DNA of 64,000 nt from Trichocoleus desertorum NBK24 (GTDB taxonomy: Bacteria; Cyanobacteriota; Cyanobacteriia; FACHB-46), in NCBI RefSeq assembly GCF_030409055.1, contig NZ_CP116619.1, positions 1,998,628 to 2,062,627 on the forward strand, in the 5' to 3' direction. A program made the translations under genes and the position numbers. The notes beneath the pieces are model-generated. The model saw only the letters and a list, made by a program, of their open reading frames with translations, had not been told where the DNA came from and did no database searches. Positions 29,690 to 38,869 of the stretch are shown here, one piece after another (within the stretch, counting starts at the first letter, position 1; every line of letters starts with the position of its first letter).

Positions 29690-31345
29690 ATGTCAAGCCC
29701 TATTGAATTTAATTTATTTGCTCCCTATAACGAAGGTGCTGCTTTAACTGGGTCTTTTTCTGATTGGAAAGAGATCCCCATGCAAAAAGACAAAGATGGT
29801 TTTTTCCGCACCACTGTTGAACTAAAAGATGGCGCTTACCAATATAAATTTCGGGTGCAATCCAAAAGCTGGTTTTTTGAACCCGATCAGTGGGTAGATG
29901 TAAACGACCCTTACGCTACCGACATTGATAACCCCACTCAAAACGGTGTAGTAAGGATTAAAGATGGGGAAAGAATTGTCGATACTTATGTTTGGCAACA
30001 TGACGACAAACCCTTGCCACCCGACCATGAGTTAGTCATTTATGAAATGCATGTGGGTGACTTCTCTGGCGGTGAAGACGATCCCTACGCGCGGGGCAAA
30101 TACAAGCATGTAATTGAGAAACTAGACTATCTCTGCGATCTAGGCATTAACGCGATCGAGCTGATGCCCGTCAAAGAATATCCCGGTGATCATAGCTGGG
30201 GCTACAACCCCCGTTACTTCTTTGCAACTGAGTCTAGCTACGGCACCACGGAGGAGCTAAAGCGCCTGATCGATGAATGTCATGCCCGTGGCATTCGCGT
30301 CATCATGGACGGGATCTATAACCATTCCGAAGCCGAAAGCCCCTTGACCCAGATCGATCACGACTACTGGTATCACCACGAACCCCGTGACCCCGACAAC
30401 AACTGGGGGCCTGAGTTCAACTACGAGCACTACGACGAAAACCTAGATACCTATCCCGCTCGGCGCTTTGCTGGCGATACGGTACGCTTTTGGACACAGG
30501 AATACCATATTGATGGCGTTCGCTACGATGCCGCCCGCCAAATCGCCAACTACGACTTTATGCATTGGCTGGTGCAAGAAGCCAAACAAGCGGCAGGTAG
30601 CAAGCCGTTTTACAACATTGCAGAACATATCCCAGAAAACCCCAGCATCACCAACATCGATGGCCCCATGGATGGCTGTTGGCACGATAGCTTCTACCAC
30701 TGCGTCCTAGAGCATATTTGTGGCGATACCTTTGACCTAGAGCGACTCAAGGATGTGATTGATGCTAGGCGGCAAGGCTTCATGGGAGCCACCAACATCG
30801 TTAACTACCTCACCAACCATGACCACAACCACATCCTGGCCGAGTTGGGCGATCGCGAAATCTTTAATGAGGAAGCCTTCAAGCGAGCCAAACTAGGAGC
30901 TGCCCTGCTCATGACCGCAATGGGAGTCCCCCTGATTTGGATGGGTGAGGAGTTTGGTGAGTACAAATATAAAACGGTAGACCAAGCCAAGATCGAGTGG
31001 CCTTTACTAGCCAACGATCTGAACCGAAGTTTGTGGGATTACTACAAAGGTTTGATCCACCTCCGCAAAACCAATCACGCCCTCTATACCGAAAATGTCG
31101 ATTTCTTCCACGAAAACCCAGAAGCCAAGGTTCTAGCCTATACCCGATGGAATGATGAAGGCTCCAGAGTGGTCGTAGTTGCCAACTTCTCTGACCAATT
31201 CCTAGCAGGCTATCAAGTACCAAATTTCCCTGCTGATGGCACTTGGCATGAGTGGACCAGAGACTACGATGTGGAGTCGGGAGACCATAACCTCGTGGTC
31301 GATCTCGGTAGTTACGAAGCCCAAATTTTTGTTTGGCAATCCTAG
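29690..31345 (+). CDS. GH13 alpha-amylase-type enzyme with N-terminal glycogen-binding domain (copy 2)
   Basis: This 551-residue paralogue of the preceding gene has the same architecture. The catalytic residues are Asp280 (GVRYDAARQ), Glu312 (NIAEHIPE) and Asp378 (TNHDHNHI). The two proteins align along their whole length, but differ in the loop after the third carboxylate (HDRERT versus HDHNHI) and in the insertion GGEDDPYARGK near residue 124. The tandem arrangement indicates duplication followed by divergence, perhaps of substrate preference. Confidence 0.88.
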   Translation: MSSPIEFNLFAPYNEGAALTGSFSDWKEIPMQKDKDGFFRTTVELKDGAYQYKFRVQSKSWFFEPDQWVDVNDPYATDIDNPTQNGVVRIKDGERIVDTYVWQHDDKPLPPDHELVIYEMHVGDFSGGEDDPYARGKYKHVIEKLDYLCDLGINAIELMPVKEYPGDHSWGYNPRYFFATESSYGTTEELKRLIDECHARGIRVIMDGIYNHSEAESPLTQIDHDYWYHHEPRDPDNNWGPEFNYEHYDENLDTYPARRFAGDTVRFWTQEYHIDGVRYDAARQIANYDFMHWLVQEAKQAAGSKPFYNIAEHIPENPSITNIDGPMDGCWHDSFYHCVLEHICGDTFDLERLKDVIDARRQGFMGATNIVNYLTNHDHNHILAELGDREIFNEEAFKRAKLGAALLMTAMGVPLIWMGEEFGEYKYKTVDQAKIEWPLLANDLNRSLWDYYKGLIHLRKTNHALYTENVDFFHENPEAKVLAYTRWNDEGSRVVVVANFSDQFLAGYQVPNFPADGTWHEWTRDYDVESGDHNLVVDLGSYEAQIFVWQS

Positions 31346-31473
31346 GCATCTAGGCATTCGCCAAACTCGATTAAAGCAGGGGGCATGGACTTTCAAGTTT
31401 CGCACTCAGGGTCCAGCCTCCCTGTGGTAATATGGTAGACTGCTGAACTTACGATTAGGAATTAATTGCATCC

Positions 31474-31743
31474 ATGGCCCTGCTGCAAGAGCGTAAGCAC
31501 CAAATCATTGACGACTACCAGGTTCACGAGACCGACACTGGTTCTGCGGACGTCCAAGTTGCCATGCTCACAGAGCGCATTAACAAGCTAAGTGAGCACT
31601 TGAAGACCAACAAAAAAGATCACGCTTCTCGTCGTGGACTTCTAAAGATGATCGGTCATCGTAAGCAATTGCTCGCTTACATCCTGAAGCAAGATCAGGG
31701 GCGCTATAGAGCTTTGATCGGTCGGTTAGGCATTCGTGGTTAG
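31474..31743 (+). CDS. rpsO: 30S ribosomal protein S15
   Basis: This 89-residue protein has the S15 core: [59 protein letters not shown] and the C-terminal Y-x-x-L-I-x-x-L-G-I-R. It binds the central domain of 16S rRNA. pam68 follows 13 bp downstream, a linkage I know from other cyanobacteria. Confidence 0.97.
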   Translation: MALLQERKHQIIDDYQVHETDTGSADVQVAMLTERINKLSEHLKTNKKDHASRRGLLKMIGHRKQLLAYILKQDQGRYRALIGRLGIRG

Positions 31744-31756
31744 AGGGTAAGCGGTT

Positions 31757-32218
31757 ATGGCTCCTGAATCTGATGATCGAGCACGCCTACCCTTTGAACC
31801 CACTAAAAATCGTAAAAAAGCTGCAAAATCGGAGAATCCTACGCCACAAACTGTGGTGAAGCAAGGGAGCAAGCCTAAGGCCAATGCTCCGAACTCCTCT
31901 AATCAGGAAATGGCTATCCCCGATGCGGTGAGCAAGCGCATGGCTCGTCGTATGGCTTTCTTTTGTGGTATCCCTACGAGTTTAGGGATGGCCACATTTT
32001 TTGTGGCTTATTGGGTAGTCAGCCACGACTGGATTAAGCTGCCCAATGTGGCTGTGGTGCTGGTGAGTATGGGCTTTTTTGGTCTGGGAGTTCTAGGGCT
32101 TACCTACGGGGTGCTCTCAGCCTCTTGGGATGAAGAAACACCGGGTAGCTTGTTAGGTGCCTCAGAGTTTGGTACCAATTGGGGCCGCATGACAGCGGCG
32201 TGGCGCGCTAATAAATAG
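31757..32218 (+). CDS. PAM68 family photosystem II assembly protein
   Basis: This is a 153-residue protein. A basic, proline-rich cytosolic N-terminus (about 70 residues) precedes two transmembrane helices (about 71-93 and 98-120) and a conserved tail SWDEETPGSLLGASEFGTNWGRM. This is the PAM68/DUF3464 signature. The plant PAM68 and its cyanobacterial homologue assist early photosystem II assembly in thylakoid membranes. It is likely co-transcribed with rpsO. Confidence 0.92.
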   Translation: MAPESDDRARLPFEPTKNRKKAAKSENPTPQTVVKQGSKPKANAPNSSNQEMAIPDAVSKRMARRMAFFCGIPTSLGMATFFVAYWVVSHDWIKLPNVAVVLVSMGFFGLGVLGLTYGVLSASWDEETPGSLLGASEFGTNWGRMTAAWRANK

Positions 32219-32295
32219 CAGCAAGATTTGCCCTGAGTCTTTCCCGACGAAATTTTCTGATAAATCGCTATCTTCATAAGCATGAGGACTTTTGC

Positions 32296-33354
32296 ATGAT
32301 TGTAGTCATGAAGAGCGGCTCTTCTGAAGCCGAGGTTGCTCGTGTGGTTCAAGAACTAACGACTTGGGGGCTAACACCAGAAAAGATCGTCGGGAAACAC
32401 AAGGTCGTCTTGGGTCTGGTAGGTGAAACCGTTGACTTAGACCCCTTGCAAATTCAAGAAATTAGCCCTTCGATTGAGCAGGTACTACGAGTAGAGCAGC
32501 CCTTTAAACGGGCAAGCCGCGAATATCGCCACGGAGAAGCGAGCGACGTAGTTGTTTCTACCCCTAACGGCCTCATTCACATTGGGGAGCATCACCCAGT
32601 TGTGGTGGTAGCTGGCCCTTGCTCCGTCGAAAATGAAGAAATGATTGTGGAAACAGCGCGACGGGTCAAAGCGGCAGGCGCACATTTCCTCCGAGGTGGC
32701 GCTTACAAACCCCGGACTTCACCCTATGCGTTTCAGGGTCACGGGGAAAGTGCTTTGGGTCTCTTAGCCGCAGCCCGTGAAGCCAGTGGCTTAGGAATTA
32801 TTACCGAAGTCATGGACGCGGCTGATTTAGACAAAATTGCAGAAGTGGCGGATGTGGTGCAAGTGGGTGCCCGCAATATGCAAAACTTCTCCCTTTTAAA
32901 GAAAGTGGGTGCCCAAGACAAACCTGTACTGTTGAAGCGAGGTATGTCAGCCACGATCGAAGAATGGCTGATGGCCGCTGAATATGTTTTGGCCGCAGGA
33001 AACCCCAACGTAATTCTCTGTGAACGCGGTATTCGCACGTTTGATCGCCAGTATGCCCGCAATACGTTGGATCTCTCTGTATTACCTGTACTGCGATCTC
33101 TCACCCATCTACCGATCATGATCGACCCTAGTCACGGCACAGGTAGAGCGGAGTACGTCCCCTCAATGGCAATGGCAGCGATCGCAGGTGGCACAGACTC
33201 CCTGATGATCGAAGTTCACCCCAATCCCAAGAAAGCGCTCTCCGATGGCCCGCAATCCCTTACCCCCGATCGCTTTGACCAGTTAATGAAAGAGCTGGCC
33301 GTAATGGGTAATGCTATGAATCGTTGGCCCCAATCTGCGGCAGCGATCGCTTAA
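32296..33354 (+). CDS. aroF: 3-deoxy-7-phosphoheptulonate synthase (KDPGal-type, ferredoxin-like N-domain)
   Basis: This enzyme condenses phosphoenolpyruvate and erythrose-4-phosphate, the entry to the shikimate pathway. The protein has 352 residues. The N-terminal domain (MIVVMKSGSSEAEVARVVQEL, about 1-70) is the regulatory ferredoxin-like domain of the AroA-I-beta class. The barrel contains AGPCSVEN, GGAYKPRTSPYAFQG, LLKRGMSAT, CERGIRTFD and DPSHGTGR, which line the metal and phosphate sites. Confidence 0.95.
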   Translation: MIVVMKSGSSEAEVARVVQELTTWGLTPEKIVGKHKVVLGLVGETVDLDPLQIQEISPSIEQVLRVEQPFKRASREYRHGEASDVVVSTPNGLIHIGEHHPVVVVAGPCSVENEEMIVETARRVKAAGAHFLRGGAYKPRTSPYAFQGHGESALGLLAAAREASGLGIITEVMDAADLDKIAEVADVVQVGARNMQNFSLLKKVGAQDKPVLLKRGMSATIEEWLMAAEYVLAAGNPNVILCERGIRTFDRQYARNTLDLSVLPVLRSLTHLPIMIDPSHGTGRAEYVPSMAMAAIAGGTDSLMIEVHPNPKKALSDGPQSLTPDRFDQLMKELAVMGNAMNRWPQSAAAIA

Positions 33355-33376
33355 AATCCGTGAGTTTTAACAAATC

Positions 33377-33413
33377 AAGGAGGAGAGACAATACAAAACT
33401 CTTCTCCTTTTTT
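33377..33413 (+). terminator. Rho-independent terminator after aroF
   Basis: AAGGAGGAGAG (33377-33387) pairs with CTCTTCTCCTT (33399-33409) with one mismatch and runs into TTTT. It lies 23 bp after the aroF stop, in front of convergent hepT. Confidence 0.85.
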
Positions 33414-33416
33414 CGA

Positions 33417-33758
33417 TCAGTATTCTTGATCCAAAATTTGTCTAATCTCTGCATCTAGCGAAGGAATTTTATTGGCAATTACATCCCACACGATGTCATA
33501 GTCAACACCGAAGTAGTTGTGAATTAGGCGATCGCGCATTCCAGCCATTGCTCGCCACTCAATAGCAGGGTATTTCTGACGTAAAGGCTCAGGAATTTGT
33601 TTTACTGCTTCACCAATGATTTCGATACTTGGCACAAAAGCCCGTTTGGGTGTTTCGTCTTGCACAAAGGTTGTTTTGTATAGACCCGTAGAGCTTGCCA
33701 AGATATAAGCGGTCTCATCAAGGATGTGCTGTAAATATTCACGAGCTGACAGAGACAT
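33417..33758 (-). CDS. hepT: HepT-like toxin (HEPN/DUF86)
   Basis: This 113-residue all-helical HEPN protein carries the catalytic RNase motif R-x4-H-x-Y as RDRLIHNY (about residues 75-82). HepT proteins cleave RNA and are neutralised by MntA, which AMPylates the toxin near this motif. The start at 33758 (MSLSAREYL) was chosen over 33788. It overlaps the mntA end by 20 bp, consistent with translational coupling. A complete type VII toxin-antitoxin toxin by family criteria. Confidence 0.88.
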   Translation of the reverse strand: MSLSAREYLQHILDETAYILASSTGLYKTTFVQDETPKRAFVPSIEIIGEAVKQIPEPLRQKYPAIEWRAMAGMRDRLIHNYFGVDYDIVWDVIANKIPSLDAEIRQILDQEY

Positions 33759-34053
33759 ACTCAACTTCTTCAAAGATACGTGGGCCAATGTAGGGGCTTA
33801 AAGACTCAACTGTCAGTAGGTCAACGGCTCGGCCAAAGAGATCTTCTAGAAAAAAAGACAAGTGCATGAAGTTGTCGAACGTCTTTTGCTCTGGCTCAAA
33901 AATGACTAAAACGTCAACATCGCTTTGCTCATGGATAGCAGTATCTCGCACAAAGGAACCGAAAATGCCACAACGTTGAACACCAAAACGCTGTAATTCC
34001 TTTTGATGTTGCTTAAGAAGATCTAGTACTTGAGTTTTAGTTTGAACAGGCAT
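33739..34053 (-). CDS. mntA: MntA-like nucleotidyltransferase antitoxin
   Basis: This 104-residue minimal nucleotidyltransferase has the motif [19 protein letters not shown], with Gly-Ser followed by the metal-binding Asp-x-Asp. The spacing between GS and DxD is 11 residues, one more than the usual 10. MntA neutralises HepT by transferring AMP. It is the upstream gene of the pair, as expected, with ATG at 34053. Confidence 0.87.
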   Translation of the reverse strand: MPVQTKTQVLDLLKQHQKELQRFGVQRCGIFGSFVRDTAIHEQSDVDVLVIFEPEQKTFDNFMHLSFFLEDLFGRAVDLLTVESLSPYIGPRIFEEVEYVSVSS

Positions 34054-34248
34054 TTCAAATAATACCTACTTAATCTGCGATCGCTCTTTTCTTATTAAGT
34101 AATTCTGAAGGCGATCGCTCTGCCAACCACTCAACCATAGCAACTCAGAACTTTTGCTTAATCTGACAGGGTCGCAGTCGCCTATAGCCTAAACTAACAA
34201 CTAAACAACACAACGAAGCAAACTTGATTTGGAGCGGGAGATTTAGTA

Positions 34249-34923
34249 ATGACTTCAGCATCTCATGTTTTTCTCGCGGGTGCTAGCCGAGGCGTAGGGC
34301 GGGAGATCGCTCGTTGTTTAGTCGAGCAAGGTATCAAAGCCACAGCACTGTTGCGATCTGAAGCGGCTCGCTCAGAGTTAGAAGCCTTGGGCATTACAGT
34401 AGTGCTGGGTGACGCGCTCAACTTAGATGCAGTCGAACAGGCAATGCAAGGAGCCCCTGTACAAGCTGTAGTTAGTACTGTTGGTGGGTTGCCCAAGGAT
34501 GGAGAGCGAGCCGATTATTTGGGTAACAAAAACCTAGTCGATGCCGCCGTAAAAGCGGGAGTTCAAAAGTTTATCTTAGTGTCTTCCATTGGCAGTGGCG
34601 ACAGTATTGTGGCACTCTCCCCCCAAGCTCTAGAAACCTTGAAACCTGTCTTAATCGAAAAAGAGAAGGCAGAGCAACACTTAATCGAGAGCGGTTTGAC
34701 TTACACCATTGTTCGGCCAGGTGGACTCAAGTCCGAACTTGCGACTGGAAACGCGGTGCTGACAGAAGATCCTAAAGTGTCGGGCATGATTCATCGAGCA
34801 GATGTGGCAAATCTAGTATGTCAGTGCCTCCAATCCAATCGCGCGAACAATAAAACCCTCTCCGCGATCGATCGCCAAATGTTATTTGTCCCGGTTGAGT
34901 TTGCCGAATTTTCTCTCAACTAA
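34249..34923 (+). CDS. NAD(P)-binding atypical SDR protein
   Basis: This 224-residue Rossmann protein has the dinucleotide motif VFLAGASRGVGREIARCL, then VVSTVGGLPKDG and VQKFILVSSIGSGDS. It resembles SDR_a5-type NAD(P)H-binding proteins (Ycf39/Tic62 relatives), which often lack classical dehydrogenase catalysis. A likely role is a redox-linked chaperone or quinone-like reductase; this is inference. A YTIVRPGGL stretch at about residues 150-160 is typical. Confidence 0.82.
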   Translation: MTSASHVFLAGASRGVGREIARCLVEQGIKATALLRSEAARSELEALGITVVLGDALNLDAVEQAMQGAPVQAVVSTVGGLPKDGERADYLGNKNLVDAAVKAGVQKFILVSSIGSGDSIVALSPQALETLKPVLIEKEKAEQHLIESGLTYTIVRPGGLKSELATGNAVLTEDPKVSGMIHRADVANLVCQCLQSNRANNKTLSAIDRQMLFVPVEFAEFSLN

Positions 34924-34990
34924 ATCCTAAAAGTTCCCAGCAGGGCGATCGCGATCTATCCCCAACATGCACGTCCCGCTCTTTCTCCTC

Positions 34991-37261
34991 CTACCCTGCG
35001 GGAACGCCCTCATCCCTCATCCTTCCTTTTTCTCCCTTTCGTTCCTGCTGAATCGGAATCTCAATGATGAACTGCGTACCCTGACCGACTTGAGAAACAC
35101 AGCGCAGTGAGCCGCCATGTTTTTCAGTCACAATTTGGTAGCTGATAGACATCCCCAGGCCCGTTCCCTTACCAATTGGCTTAGTAGTAAAGAAGGGATC
35201 AAACAATCGCTGTTGCACGGTTTCGGGCATCCCTGGCCCATTGTCAGCGATCGTAATTCTTACTCGCTCCGGATGGAGTTCTTCAGTCTGAATGCAGATC
35301 TGGCTAGGATACTGTTTGATGTCTTGAGAGGAGCGTTGTTGATCTCGTTCTTCAATGGCATCAATCGCATTGCTCAAGATATTCATCAAGACCTGATTGA
35401 GCTGGCCTACATAGCACTCCACCCAAGGTACATCGCCATAATTTTTGACCAACTTAATGGCTGGATGATCGTGTCCTGCTTTCAGTCGGTGCTGCAAGAT
35501 CATCAATGTGCTGTCGATGCCCTCATGCAGATCCACTTCTTTCATCTCGGATTCATCCATGCGGGAGAAGTTTCGCAGGGAGATAACAATTTGACGAATG
35601 CGATCGGCTCCTACTTTCATAGAAGATAGCAACTTAGGCAAGTCTTCCATTAGAAAATCCAGATCGATCGCCTCTACTTCCGCCGTCACCGCTGCGGCAG
35701 GCTGAGGATAATGCTGCTGATAAAGCTGTAATAAACCTAAGAGGTCTTGAGTATATTCATTGGCATGTTTCAGGTTCCCATAGATGAAATTCACTGGGTT
35801 GTTGATCTCATGAGCCACCCCTGCGACAAGCTGTCCCAAACTCGACATTTTTTCGCTTTGAATAATCTGAGTTTGCGTCTGCTTAAGTTCCCAAAGCGTT
35901 GATTCTAATTCTTGGGCCTTCTGTCGTAACTGCGTTTCAGACTGGCGTAAGGCAGTTTCTGTTTGCTTGCGCTTGATGCCAAGGGCAACTTCTTGGGATA
36001 CAAATGCCAAAGCGTCTAGGGTAGAAGGTCTGAGGGGTTGGCGGGTAAACATAGCCATTACCCCCAAGAGTTGATCTCCTGCCAAGAGAGGATAGCCTGC
36101 AAAAGCTTCCATGCCCTCTCTTTTGGCCCAAGCTTTGTCCCCCACTCGCGGGTCATCTAGAACTGCATTTGTCGAATGGGGCTGACGTTCTGCCGCGATC
36201 AGGCCAATCTTGAACTGCCCTACAGGGACACGAGCATGCGATCCATCTAGATGTGTATATAGACCGGAGCTAGCTAGTAACTCCAACACCTCTGTTTCGG
36301 GATTAAGCAGCCAAATGCGAGCAAATGCGGCTTCTAAATGGTCTACCATTGCATCAGTGCAGAGCTTTAACATGCTTGAGAGGTCGTCACTGCGGGTTAG
36401 GGAAGCATCTACATCGGCTCGGAAGGCTGCTAGCCGTAGTTGATTCATGAGTGCTTGTTCGGCTTGCTTCGCTTCGCTAATGTCCCGTGCCACCCACAGC
36501 ACAGATTGTTCGGTCAAGGCGACCAGCGTGGCATCAAACCAAATCAGTTGATCCTCAACAGGCAAACTGTACTCAACCTTGACGGCGGTTTTTGTCGTTA
36601 GAGCTTGCTGAATGTGGTGTAAGAAAAAGTCTGCTGCTGCTTGAGGCAAAACCTCATGCATGGTCTTGCCGACCAAATCGGTTGAAGGGCGGTATAGGAG
36701 GGGAGCGCAACTCGGTGCAATTTTTAGGTAACGGCCCTCAGCACTGATCACTAAAATCACATCTTGCATCGCCCCAAATAGAGTCATTAATTCTGCTGGA
36801 GACATGCTTAATGCGGCTTCTGCCTGAGAGCGTTTGTTTTCAACAGGCTTGAGTTCAGCCGTGAATTTACGGGCTGTGAGGTCTTGAGTAACTTGAGAAA
36901 TTCCTTGGAGTTGTCCGTTGAGATCAAATAATGCGGTTAGAACCACACTGGCCCAATATCGAGAGCCGTCTTGACGCACCCACCACCTCTCCTCAGCAAC
37001 ACGACCTTGAGCGATCGCAGCCGCCAGAATTTGGCTAGGTTGACCTTGTTCCACATCCTCAGCCGGAAAAAAGCAAGAGAAATGCTGCCCAATCACTTCT
37101 GCTGCCTGGTAGCCTTCTAAATTCTGAAGCCCTGCATTCCAACTGCAAACATACCCGTCAGGGTCGAGAATCATGGTTTCGCAATCTTGCACGCGCCCTA
37201 GAGAGCGGGGGAAGCCTGACTGATGAGGCTGGCAAGAAGTCGCTACTAGTGGGTCGTGCAT
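34991..37261 (-). CDS. PAS-PAS-GAF sensor histidine kinase
   Basis: This is a 756-residue soluble kinase. Domains in order are PAS (about 18-130), a second PAS (about 160-275), GAF (about 290-435), a coiled coil, HisKA with phospho-acceptor His484 in LVAGVAHEINNPV, and HATPase (about 590-740) with NILSNAIDAI, DNGPGMP and GTGLGMSIS. No response regulator is adjacent. The last 18 or so residues (ERKGEKGRMRDEGVPAG) are low-complexity and seem to come from a repeat-like sequence running into the gene. Signal unknown. Confidence 0.92.
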   Translation of the reverse strand: MHDPLVATSCQPHQSGFPRSLGRVQDCETMILDPDGYVCSWNAGLQNLEGYQAAEVIGQHFSCFFPAEDVEQGQPSQILAAAIAQGRVAEERWWVRQDGSRYWASVVLTALFDLNGQLQGISQVTQDLTARKFTAELKPVENKRSQAEAALSMSPAELMTLFGAMQDVILVISAEGRYLKIAPSCAPLLYRPSTDLVGKTMHEVLPQAAADFFLHHIQQALTTKTAVKVEYSLPVEDQLIWFDATLVALTEQSVLWVARDISEAKQAEQALMNQLRLAAFRADVDASLTRSDDLSSMLKLCTDAMVDHLEAAFARIWLLNPETEVLELLASSGLYTHLDGSHARVPVGQFKIGLIAAERQPHSTNAVLDDPRVGDKAWAKREGMEAFAGYPLLAGDQLLGVMAMFTRQPLRPSTLDALAFVSQEVALGIKRKQTETALRQSETQLRQKAQELESTLWELKQTQTQIIQSEKMSSLGQLVAGVAHEINNPVNFIYGNLKHANEYTQDLLGLLQLYQQHYPQPAAAVTAEVEAIDLDFLMEDLPKLLSSMKVGADRIRQIVISLRNFSRMDESEMKEVDLHEGIDSTLMILQHRLKAGHDHPAIKLVKNYGDVPWVECYVGQLNQVLMNILSNAIDAIEERDQQRSSQDIKQYPSQICIQTEELHPERVRITIADNGPGMPETVQQRLFDPFFTTKPIGKGTGLGMSISYQIVTEKHGGSLRCVSQVGQGTQFIIEIPIQQERKGEKGRMRDEGVPAG

Positions 37262-37512
37262 AGGTGCTGCTTAAGAAACTGATTTTAGGCAGCATCAGCT
37301 TCCTAAACTTTTGAGGTTGCCTTGCCTTAAGGTTGCCAAAAATTTGGACAGAAAGTACTGACACTAAACCTAAGACTTCCCAAGCTAGCCATAACTTTTC
37401 TAAGACTGTTTACGGAATCTGCATCAGCTAGTTGGCGCGGCTTTATTCGTAGTATTGCTGAGTTCAACCCAATTTCACCTCAAGCTAAAACCGGGCGAGT
37501 TGGGTGAAAATC

Positions 37513-37977
37513 TTAATTGGAATTAAACCGTTTGACCCAGTTTTGCTGAATTGCAAAGTCTAACGTGGAACGGGCGATCGCAAATAAACACACACTTTCG
37601 ATCGCCAGCAGACCAAACGGCCAGAGCGTCCCTTGCAAGCTAAACCCCACATCAACCTGCGCTAAACCCCGGACTAAACCGAAGGCCAAGACTGCCCCCG
37701 ACTTGAGGTGAGGATTGTGGTCTTCACGAATCACGTAGCGGTAGGTGACTCCAAACAAAAAACCAGCCAAAATCGCGATCGCGCCACTCATAAGCAAATT
37801 AGCGTCGATGCTGACGATTTGTAGGCTAGCAAAACTAGCAAACTGGGTAGCCAAAACCTGACTGTTGACTAAGGCGATCGCCGCAAAAGCGACACATACA
37901 GACAAAGCGGCTAAGGTTCCTGCCTTGAGCGATTCAATGCGTTCTGCTAAAGTCAGCTCGAAAGACCCGTTTACCAT
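37513..37977 (-). CDS. small membrane protein of unknown function
   Basis: This 154-residue protein has four or so hydrophobic helices (about 20-45, 58-80, 93-108 and 118-140). The start MVNGSFELTLAERIESL at 37977 is preferred over 37983. The N-terminal LTLAERIESLKAGTLAA is amphipathic. It looks like a conserved cyanobacterial membrane protein, but no function is known to me. Confidence 0.7.
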   Translation of the reverse strand: MVNGSFELTLAERIESLKAGTLAALSVCVAFAAIALVNSQVLATQFASFASLQIVSIDANLLMSGAIAILAGFLFGVTYRYVIREDHNPHLKSGAVLAFGLVRGLAQVDVGFSLQGTLWPFGLLAIESVCLFAIARSTLDFAIQQNWVKRFNSN

Positions 37978-38202
37978 GCGCAATTTTGCTCAATCCTGTC
38001 AAGGCGCGATTGTATCAGGTTGAGCCGCCCGATAGATAAATTTGAAACTAATTGTCAGAGATTGTCAGGGTTGGGTCGGGTAAACCTGCGGGCAAAATGA
38101 GTCTGATATTTTTGGGCCAGGTTCATGAGTGAGTGCTTGGATTGCTCAGGTTTTGAACTATCATAAGGGTCGGAGTAGTTTCATGCGCTTGTCTTTAACA
38201 AT

Positions 38203-38292
38203 ATGGATATTCTGACGCTGGGCTGGGTTTCTCTCCTCGCTGTCTTCACTTTTTCGATCTCAATGGTCATTTGGGGCCGCAACGGGTTCTAA
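38203..38292 (+). CDS. petN: cytochrome b6f complex subunit PetN
   Basis: This 29-residue single-helix protein, [20 protein letters not shown] to the end WGRNGF, matches PetN (subunit VIII). It is essential for cytochrome b6f assembly and stability in the thylakoid. It stands alone with no neighbour in an operon. It is easily missed because of size. Confidence 0.95.
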   Translation: MDILTLGWVSLLAVFTFSISMVIWGRNGF

Positions 38293-38452
38293 CCAACGCC
38301 TTGATGATCTGAGTGATCACTGCTATACAGGCTGGGCTTCTCAGACTCATCTTGGCAGTCCAGCAGTGTAGCAATTAGGCAGCGATAGTCGCTAAGCATC
38401 TTTTAGGCTCGAAACTGTTTGTCCTTGATATTGTTCTCATCCAAAAGTCATT

Positions 38453-38722
38453 GTGGAAGCTACTGTTGCTAACGTCTTAGTTATTGCTGCGTTCGGACTG
38501 CTGATTACCGTCACCGGAGGCATTGCCTACCTAACCGCAGTCGAGTGGCGCGATCGCCGTCGGCGGGAGCTAGAGCAACGGGAAGTAGTACCCGGTCGGG
38601 TTCGTCGGGAGCAAGAGCAACGGGAAAAGTCCCGCGATCGCACTCGACGTGAAAAAGACAAACGCGAAAAAGATAAAGATAAACGTGAAAAGACACAAAG
38701 CCGTCGCTCTAAAAAATCTTAG
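38453..38722 (+). CDS. small protein with one membrane helix and a charged repeat tail
   Basis: This 89-residue protein starts at GTG (38453). A hydrophobic helix (about 5-27, NVLVIAAFGLLITVTGGIAYL) is followed by a highly charged tail of about 55 residues made of Arg, Lys, Glu and Asp, with short repeats such as DKREKDKDKREK. No Cys or His clusters are present. I do not recognise it. The tail might be a charged anchor at the membrane surface. Codon and base use are lower in complexity than in the neighbours. Confidence 0.6.
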   Translation: MEATVANVLVIAAFGLLITVTGGIAYLTAVEWRDRRRRELEQREVVPGRVRREQEQREKSRDRTRREKDKREKDKDKREKTQSRRSKKS

Positions 38723-38785
38723 TAGATGATGATCAAGCTTGGGCAAAGGGCGAAATCACTCACCGAAACACAAAAGCATTAAAAG

Positions 38786-38836
38786 CCAAAAGAGAGGATA
38801 CATCCATGATTCAGATGTGTCCTCTCTAGTTTTTGG
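38786..38836. terminator. bidirectional terminator
   Basis: AGAGAGGATACATC (38791-38804) pairs with GATGTGTCCTCTCT (38814-38827), and the flanks CCAAAA and TTTTGG extend the stem. The T run follows on the plus strand and the A run precedes it, which suits termination of both convergent genes. Confidence 0.85.
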
Positions 38837-38869
38837 CAGAGCAAACATTGGCAGATGCAAAAGCAGAAT

